Origin: Helicobacteraceae bacterium 4484_230
GTDB taxonomy: Bacteria; Campylobacterota; Campylobacteria; Campylobacterales; Sulfurimonadaceae
Length of the DNA stretch: 34,144 nt
Assembly: GCA_002085085.1 (NCBI GenBank)
Contig: MZGN01000006.1
Location: 1 to 34,144, forward strand
Direction: 5' to 3'
Part shown: in pieces, positions 28,736 to 34,144 of the stretch
How the letters are laid out: every line of letters starts with the position of its first letter
How positions within the stretch are numbered: the first letter of the stretch is position 1
The notes under the pieces: generated by a model
Told to the model about the DNA's origin: nothing
Database searches by the model: none
What the model saw: only the letters and a program-made list of their open reading frames with translations
Translations under genes and position numbers: made by a program

Positions 28736-30970
28736 TCAGCCATTCCTCTCCTTGACAATCTCACTTATCTCTTTTGCGGTAACCGGTTCCGAATAGAGAA
28801 AGCCCTGAATCTCGTCACATCCGTTTCGACGCAAAAACAGCTCCTGCTCTTTGCTTTCAACACCATCTGCAATCACTTTAAGGCCAAAACTTTTCCCAAG
28901 TGCAATGGCAGCTTCCACAATTGCCTGATTCCCCTCATCATCAAACATTTCACGAATAAATGCTTTGTCTATTTTCAATTTGTCAAGTGCAAACATTTTA
29001 AGATTTGATAGCGATGAGTCGCCGCTTCCAAAATCATCTATTACCAGTTTATATCCCAGAACATATAAGTGCCCCATATTCTCGTTTGCAGTTTTTTCAT
29101 TTTGCAATAATGTTTTTTCACTTACATCAAACTCCAGCTCACCTGACCTGATGGTATATTTTCTGGAGATCTTTTCAATAAAATCAATCAACAACTCATC
29201 GTTTAACTGCCGTCTTGAGAGGTTGATGGCGACATTAAAGTCAAAAATTCCCTCTTTTTTCCACTCAGTTATCTGCGTACATACTTTCTCAATTACCCAT
29301 TTGCCTATTTTAATAATTGAACCCGTCTGCTCAGAAAGATGCAAAAACTCATTTGGCATCAATAGTCCCAGTTCATCATTTCTGATTCGCACCAGCGCCT
29401 CTACTCCGACGACCCTGCCGCTGTCTATCTCTATCATTGGCTGATATCTTAAAAGAAAACTGTCTTCTCTTTCGGCCTTTTTGATTGCCTGCTCCAGAGT
29501 AAAGCTTTCAAGGGACCTCTTTTTTAAAGCCTCAGAGGTGATCTGATAGCTGTCTTTTCCACTTTTTTTCACATAATACATGGCCTGGTCAGCTGCACTT
29601 ATAAGATCTTCGGGGCAATCACCATCTTCATGAAAAGTACTTATTCCTATACTTACAGATATGGCATACTCATTTTCGGCAAGTTTGAACGGCTCTGTAA
29701 AACAATTAAGTACATTTTGTGCAATTTTTTCAATATTACGCCTGCTTTCTACATCTTCTACAATAATCAGAAACTCATCACCGCCCAAACGCCCTACAGT
29801 ATCTTCAGCCCTCATAACATGTCTGAGCCTCTGGGAGCACTGCAACAAAAGCTCATCACCCCAGGAGTGGCCCAGATTATCATTGATCTCTTTGAAGTCA
29901 TCCATATCCAAAAACAGCACTGCACCCATACATTTTCTCCGCCTGCATCGATGAAGGGCGGACTCCAGTCTGTCATACAGCAATGTGCGGTTGGGAAGCC
30001 CCGTCAGTGAATCATGGGTTGCGGCATGTTCAAGCTGCTCACGTGAACGATAAATTTCCGAGATATCGGCTGCCATAACGACATAATTAATAGGCTGTTT
30101 GTTTTTATTGTAGACCGTATTAATTGTCATCCACACCGGAATGTCTTCATGTTCGGTACGCTTTATAACAGTTTCACCCTGCCATGTTCCCGAAGACTCT
30201 ATTGCTTGGCGTATCTCCACAGCCGTCTTATCGTCAAGAAATCTAAAAAAATAGTCAATCTTCCGTCCGATAACCTCTGCTTCAGAAAGTCCGGTTATTT
30301 TCAGTGCAGCATCATTGACCGTAATAACCTTATGTTCGCTGTCTTCAATAATGATTCCCTCGCGCGTCTCCTCAAAGACTTTGGAGATCATATGCAAATG
30401 GTCTTCCATTCTTTTGCGCTGGGTAATATTTCGCACTATGGCTACAACCGTATCAATTCCACTTTTTTTAAATCCGGCCGGTATTACCCTTGCTTCAAAA
30501 CAGATTGTCTGTGAAGCGACGTCAAGTTCATATTCAAGTATTTCCATTCGGTTCTTGCCAAGTGCTTTTTCAATTACATACAAAAAATCTTCAGCCAGAT
30601 CTTCCGGCAATATCTCCCGCACATTCTTGTTCAGCAGATCATCTTTATTGACATAAGAGTCTTCCAGTCCACCGGAAGAAAATACATCCAGGTACGTTCC
30701 TTTGTAATCGATAAGCAAAACAAGGTCGGGAATAGCATTGGCTATTGCATCTATATGCTTTTGGGATGAAGACTGAAGTTTACGATAAAGCGCATTAAGC
30801 TCATTTCTGGAGGTCTCCAGGGTATGTTGAAGAACTTCACACCGTTCATCATCAGCTGCATATGTATTGCTGACCACATTCAGCAAATCCTCGTATTGTT
30901 GCTCATCAGGCAATTCCATACTGTTTTTCAAACCAACATTTTTTATCTGTTCGGTCAATAAGCGATGCAT
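28736..30970 (-). CDS. PAS-PAS-GGDEF-EAL cyclic-di-GMP signalling protein
   Basis: 744 aa; two PAS-like regions, RAEDTVGRLGGDEFLIIVED (GGDEF with RxxD I-site), VEALVRI, AINLSRRQL, VIDDFGSGDSSLSNLK, DKLKID, IQGFLYSEPV (EAL). Confidence 0.94.
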   Translation of the reverse strand: MHRLLTEQIKNVGLKNSMELPDEQQYEDLLNVVSNTYAADDERCEVLQHTLETSRNELNALYRKLQSSSQKHIDAIANAIPDLVLLIDYKGTYLDVFSSGGLEDSYVNKDDLLNKNVREILPEDLAEDFLYVIEKALGKNRMEILEYELDVASQTICFEARVIPAGFKKSGIDTVVAIVRNITQRKRMEDHLHMISKVFEETREGIIIEDSEHKVITVNDAALKITGLSEAEVIGRKIDYFFRFLDDKTAVEIRQAIESSGTWQGETVIKRTEHEDIPVWMTINTVYNKNKQPINYVVMAADISEIYRSREQLEHAATHDSLTGLPNRTLLYDRLESALHRCRRRKCMGAVLFLDMDDFKEINDNLGHSWGDELLLQCSQRLRHVMRAEDTVGRLGGDEFLIIVEDVESRRNIEKIAQNVLNCFTEPFKLAENEYAISVSIGISTFHEDGDCPEDLISAADQAMYYVKKSGKDSYQITSEALKKRSLESFTLEQAIKKAEREDSFLLRYQPMIEIDSGRVVGVEALVRIRNDELGLLMPNEFLHLSEQTGSIIKIGKWVIEKVCTQITEWKKEGIFDFNVAINLSRRQLNDELLIDFIEKISRKYTIRSGELEFDVSEKTLLQNEKTANENMGHLYVLGYKLVIDDFGSGDSSLSNLKMFALDKLKIDKAFIREMFDDEGNQAIVEAAIALGKSFGLKVIADGVESKEQELFLRRNGCDEIQGFLYSEPVTAKEISEIVKERNG

Positions 30971-31063
30971 TACAACTCCAAGTTATTTATGGGCATCCAG
31001 CAGACACTTTTCTGTTAAATAGTATACACATAATTAAATAAAAAATAGCTCTTGCGTAAAGTA

Positions 31064-32173
31064 CTATGCACACTTTACCATCATGACACCCATCTCGACA
31101 TGATAGGTATATGGAAACTGGTCAAACATTGCCATGGCTTCAATTCTGTGTGTTTTGAGCAGATATTCCATATCCCTGGCGAGGGTTTCAGGATTACAGG
31201 AAATATAGAGCAGATTGTCAAACCTGGATGCAAATTTACAGGACTCCTCATCAAGTCCGGCTCTGGGCGGATCAACAAAAAGAGACGTCAGCTCATATGA
31301 GCCAATATCGATATCCTTCATGCGTCTGAATTCACGAACACCGTCAAGAGCCTGTACAAACTCTTCGGCACTCATACGGACAAACTCTATATTGTCAATA
31401 CCATTTAACCGCATATTCACTTTTGCAGCATTGATAGATGCTTTGGATATCTCCGTAGCCAATACCCTGTTGAATACGGAGGCCAGAGGAATGGTAAAAT
31501 TTCCGGCTCCGCAATAAAGTTCGAGAAGATCTCCCTGTAAATCTTTAAACTGGTTCAATACCCAGCTTACCATCTGTTCGTTAACGCCGGCATTAGGCTG
31601 GGTAAAGCTGTTTTCTATTTGTCGAAAACAGTATGTTTTATCACATATCAGAAGAGTTTCCGTGACATAATCTTTACCGACAATCAGTTTCTGCTTCCGA
31701 CTTCTTCCTATTATGCTTATATCAAATTCCGATGCAACTTCCCGGGCTTTTGATTCCCATGTCTCATCAAGTTTTCTATGATAAAGCATCGAAACGACTA
31801 TCTCACCCTTTTTTGTGCTTAAAAAATCCATTCCGAAAAGTTTTCTGTCCAACCCTGCTGATTTGATATGCTCCAGCAACATCCACATCAGATCTTCTAT
31901 GGGCTTGATCACTTTCGGGCACTCTTCTATTAAAACCACACCTTTGTGGTCACGGGAATTCATGGCATAATGTATCTTATCTCCGACATGCCAAACTTTG
32001 AACTCTGCCCTGGAGCGGTAATGACTGTGACGCGAAGCATACTGCTGAATTTCACCACTGTAAATATCTGAAAACCGTTCTTTTATCTCTTCATTTTTTA
32101 GCTTAAGCTGAAAATCATATCCATCTTCATAAATTCTACAGCTCCCACACTCACCAAAATGTTTACATTGCAT
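31064..32173 (-). CDS. trmA: tRNA (uracil-5-)-methyltransferase
   Basis: 369 aa; YRSRAEFKVWH, SFTQPNAGVNEQM, LLELYCGAGNFTIPLA, VDPPRAGLDEE, YISCNPETLARD. Confidence 0.93.
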   Translation of the reverse strand: MQCKHFGECGSCRIYEDGYDFQLKLKNEEIKERFSDIYSGEIQQYASRHSHYRSRAEFKVWHVGDKIHYAMNSRDHKGVVLIEECPKVIKPIEDLMWMLLEHIKSAGLDRKLFGMDFLSTKKGEIVVSMLYHRKLDETWESKAREVASEFDISIIGRSRKQKLIVGKDYVTETLLICDKTYCFRQIENSFTQPNAGVNEQMVSWVLNQFKDLQGDLLELYCGAGNFTIPLASVFNRVLATEISKASINAAKVNMRLNGIDNIEFVRMSAEEFVQALDGVREFRRMKDIDIGSYELTSLFVDPPRAGLDEESCKFASRFDNLLYISCNPETLARDMEYLLKTHRIEAMAMFDQFPYTYHVEMGVMMVKCA

Positions 32174-32316
32174 AAATACTCACCCCTTCTATAGAATTTT
32201 ATCATGTTTTAGCACGAACTTCCGCGTAAAAAAGCACAATAATGGAGGATAATGGTTACTCCTAATTCAACTATGTAAAAAATCGGGTAAAATAACAGAA
32301 AAAAAGAGATACGCAA

Positions 32317-33621
32317 ATGCACAACCTCTCCATCGTAATACTTGCCGCCGGCAAAGGCAGCAGAATGAAATCTCCGATTGCCAAAGTTCTTCATAATATA
32401 TGCGGCCGCCCAATGCTCTACTACTCCATAAAAGCCGCCAAAGAGATCTCGGACGATATCATAGTCGTAGTCGCACATCAAAAAGAGAAGGTGATCTCCC
32501 GGATAAACGAACTTTTTCAGGAGATCACTTTTGTTGTCCAGGATGCAGAAACCTTTCCCGGAACCGGCGGCGCCATGATGGGTATAAAGCCCAAGTATGA
32601 CAGCGTGCTGGTTTTAAACGGGGATATGCCGCTTGTCACACCGGAGTCGCTGCAAGGCTTTGTCGGCAGAGACGCAGATATCACCATGTCCGTCCTTGAC
32701 CTGGAAGACCCGTCAGGATACGGACGTGTAGTCATATCGGACCTTGGCGTAGAACGGATCATAGAAGAGAAGGATGCCAGCAACGAAGAGAAGCTGATTA
32801 AACATGTAAATGCAGGTGTTTACAGCTTTAAACGTTCTGTGCTTGAAAAGCACCTGCCCCACCTTTCCAACAACAATGCCCAGGCAGAATACTATCTCAC
32901 GGATATCATCTGGATGGCAAAGAGCGGAGGGCTTCACATAGAACCGCTTTTTGTCAAAGAGGAGCAGTTCAAAGGTGTCAACTCGAAATCCGACCTTGCA
33001 GCCTCTGAAGTGATCATGCAAAACCGCATAAAAGAGTACTGGATGCAAGAGGGAGTTGTCATGCAACTGCCTGAAACAATATATATCGACGAAGCAGTTG
33101 AATTCAAAGGCGAATGTATAGTGGAAAACGGGGTTCGCATTACCGGTAAGTGTCTGATAGAAAATTCCCATATAAAAGCACACTCCATTGTTGAAGAGAG
33201 TGTGATCATAAATTCGGATGCCGGGCCACTTAGCCATATACGCCCTCAAACACATATGGAAAATACACACATAGGGAACTTTGTAGAGGTGAAAAAATCG
33301 ACGCTCAAAGGTGTCAAAGCCGGACATTTGAGTTATATAGGAGATGCGGAGATCAATGAAGGTACAAATATGGGTGCCGGGGTCATTACCTGCAATTACG
33401 ACGGGAAGAAAAAGCATAAAACAATTATCGGCAAAAATGTCTTTATCGGTTCCGATACGCAGATAGTAGCTCCCTGCACGATAGATGACGACGTCATGAT
33501 CGCAGCCGGCACCACAGTAACCGCCAAATATGTCGAAAGCGGTGTGCTTGTACTGAGCCGAACACCGGTCAAATACATAAAAAACTTTTTTTACAACTTT
33601 TTTAATCTGGAGAAAAAGTGA
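32317..33621 (+). CDS. glmU: Bifunctional UDP-N-acetylglucosamine pyrophosphorylase/glucosamine-1-phosphate N-acetyltransferase
   Basis: 434 aa; IVILAAGKGSRMKSPIAKVLHNICGRPML, LNGDMPLVTPE, EYYLTDII, left-handed beta-helix repeats, GAGVITCNYDGKKKHKTIIG. Confidence 0.96.
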   Translation: MHNLSIVILAAGKGSRMKSPIAKVLHNICGRPMLYYSIKAAKEISDDIIVVVAHQKEKVISRINELFQEITFVVQDAETFPGTGGAMMGIKPKYDSVLVLNGDMPLVTPESLQGFVGRDADITMSVLDLEDPSGYGRVVISDLGVERIIEEKDASNEEKLIKHVNAGVYSFKRSVLEKHLPHLSNNNAQAEYYLTDIIWMAKSGGLHIEPLFVKEEQFKGVNSKSDLAASEVIMQNRIKEYWMQEGVVMQLPETIYIDEAVEFKGECIVENGVRITGKCLIENSHIKAHSIVEESVIINSDAGPLSHIRPQTHMENTHIGNFVEVKKSTLKGVKAGHLSYIGDAEINEGTNMGAGVITCNYDGKKKHKTIIGKNVFIGSDTQIVAPCTIDDDVMIAAGTTVTAKYVESGVLVLSRTPVKYIKNFFYNFFNLEKK

Positions 33622-34144
33622 ATATTCCCGAAAACCTTCTTGAGAAGAAAAAGATCCTGCTCGGTGTCACCGGCTCTATCGCAGCCTACAAAAGTCTGGA
33701 ACTGGTACGCCTTTTTGTAAAGGCGGGAGCCGATGTCAGAGTTGTAATGAGCGAAGCCGCAAAGAAATTTATCTCTCCTTTGAGTTTCGAGACACTCAGC
33801 CGCAATAAAGTGCTTGATGAACAGAGCGAATCATGGGCGGACGACCACAACCATATCAAAACGGGTGAGTGGGCCGATCTTTTTGTAATTGCCCCATGTA
33901 CGGCCAATACAATTGCAAAGCTTTCAAATGCCATTGCGGACAATATGCTTCTTCAAACGGCACTCGCCTACAGCGGTATGAAACTGCTGGCTCCGGCAGC
34001 GAACAGAGTGATCGATACTCAGAGCAAAGAGCTGGCATGTCAAAGCGTCGGCGACGGGGCCATGGCTGAACCGCTGGATATCTTCTGGCACAGTGCACAG
34101 GAACTTCTGAAAGAGGAGTTCTGGGAAGACCGCATGGTCATCGT
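33618..34144 (+). CDS. coaBC: Phosphopantothenoylcysteine decarboxylase/synthase, N-terminal part (3' truncated by window edge)
   Basis: GTG start overlapping the glmU stop (GTGA). Frame reads VNIPENLLEKKKILLGVTGSIAAYKSLELVRLF...HNHIKTGEWADLFVIAPCTANTIAKLSNAIADNMLLQT...APAANRVIDTQSKELACQSVGDGAMAEPLDIF... open to the window end. Confidence 0.88.
   Translation, partial: MNIPENLLEKKKILLGVTGSIAAYKSLELVRLFVKAGADVRVVMSEAAKKFISPLSFETLSRNKVLDEQSESWADDHNHIKTGEWADLFVIAPCTANTIAKLSNAIADNMLLQTALAYSGMKLLAPAANRVIDTQSKELACQSVGDGAMAEPLDIFWHSAQELLKEEFWEDRMVI

Noticed and set aside
32713-33417. 234-aa ORF on the - strand
   Set aside because: Antisense to glmU, which has clear family signatures; composition typical of a shadow frame.
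1-34144. CRISPR arrays, phage, transposons, tRNA/rRNA genes
   Set aside because: No direct repeat-spacer pattern, transposase, integrase or recognisable structural RNA was seen; the window is almost fully packed with housekeeping genes.

Overview
This window looks like ordinary chromosomal DNA from a Campylobacterota (Epsilonproteobacteria) genome. It is densely coding, with no tRNA, rRNA, CRISPR array, phage or transposon that I can support. On the + strand it starts with the end of an sdhA/mfrA-type flavoprotein, then sdhB/mfrB, sdhE/mfrE (CCG domains), exonuclease III and malQ. Convergent to these is a frdC-frdA-frdB fumarate reductase operon, followed by an unusual 409-aa gene. The rest contains a YheT-like hydrolase, uvrA, a TauE/SafE exporter, a FliO-like membrane protein, dusB, a two-TM protein, a DksA-like protein, a remnant of rlmH, thiE, accD, gltD-gltB, recO, a membrane HPt protein, a PAS-PAS-GGDEF-EAL protein, trmA, glmU and a 5' part of coaBC. 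The most interesting observation is the 409-aa protein (4963..6192, -). By eye it aligns over its length to the neighbouring SdhB/MfrB fused to the C-terminal CCG domain of SdhE/MfrE, but essentially every Fe-S ligand motif is erased. It looks like a cluster-less pseudo-subunit encoded next to two fumarate/succinate oxidoreductases. Other points: FrdC carries Ile where the Wolinella E-pathway Glu180 is expected; rlmH lacks its N-terminus and any normal start codon; CoaBC appears to lack about 20 residues of its decarboxylase domain. All homology statements are from reading and memory; no searches were run.
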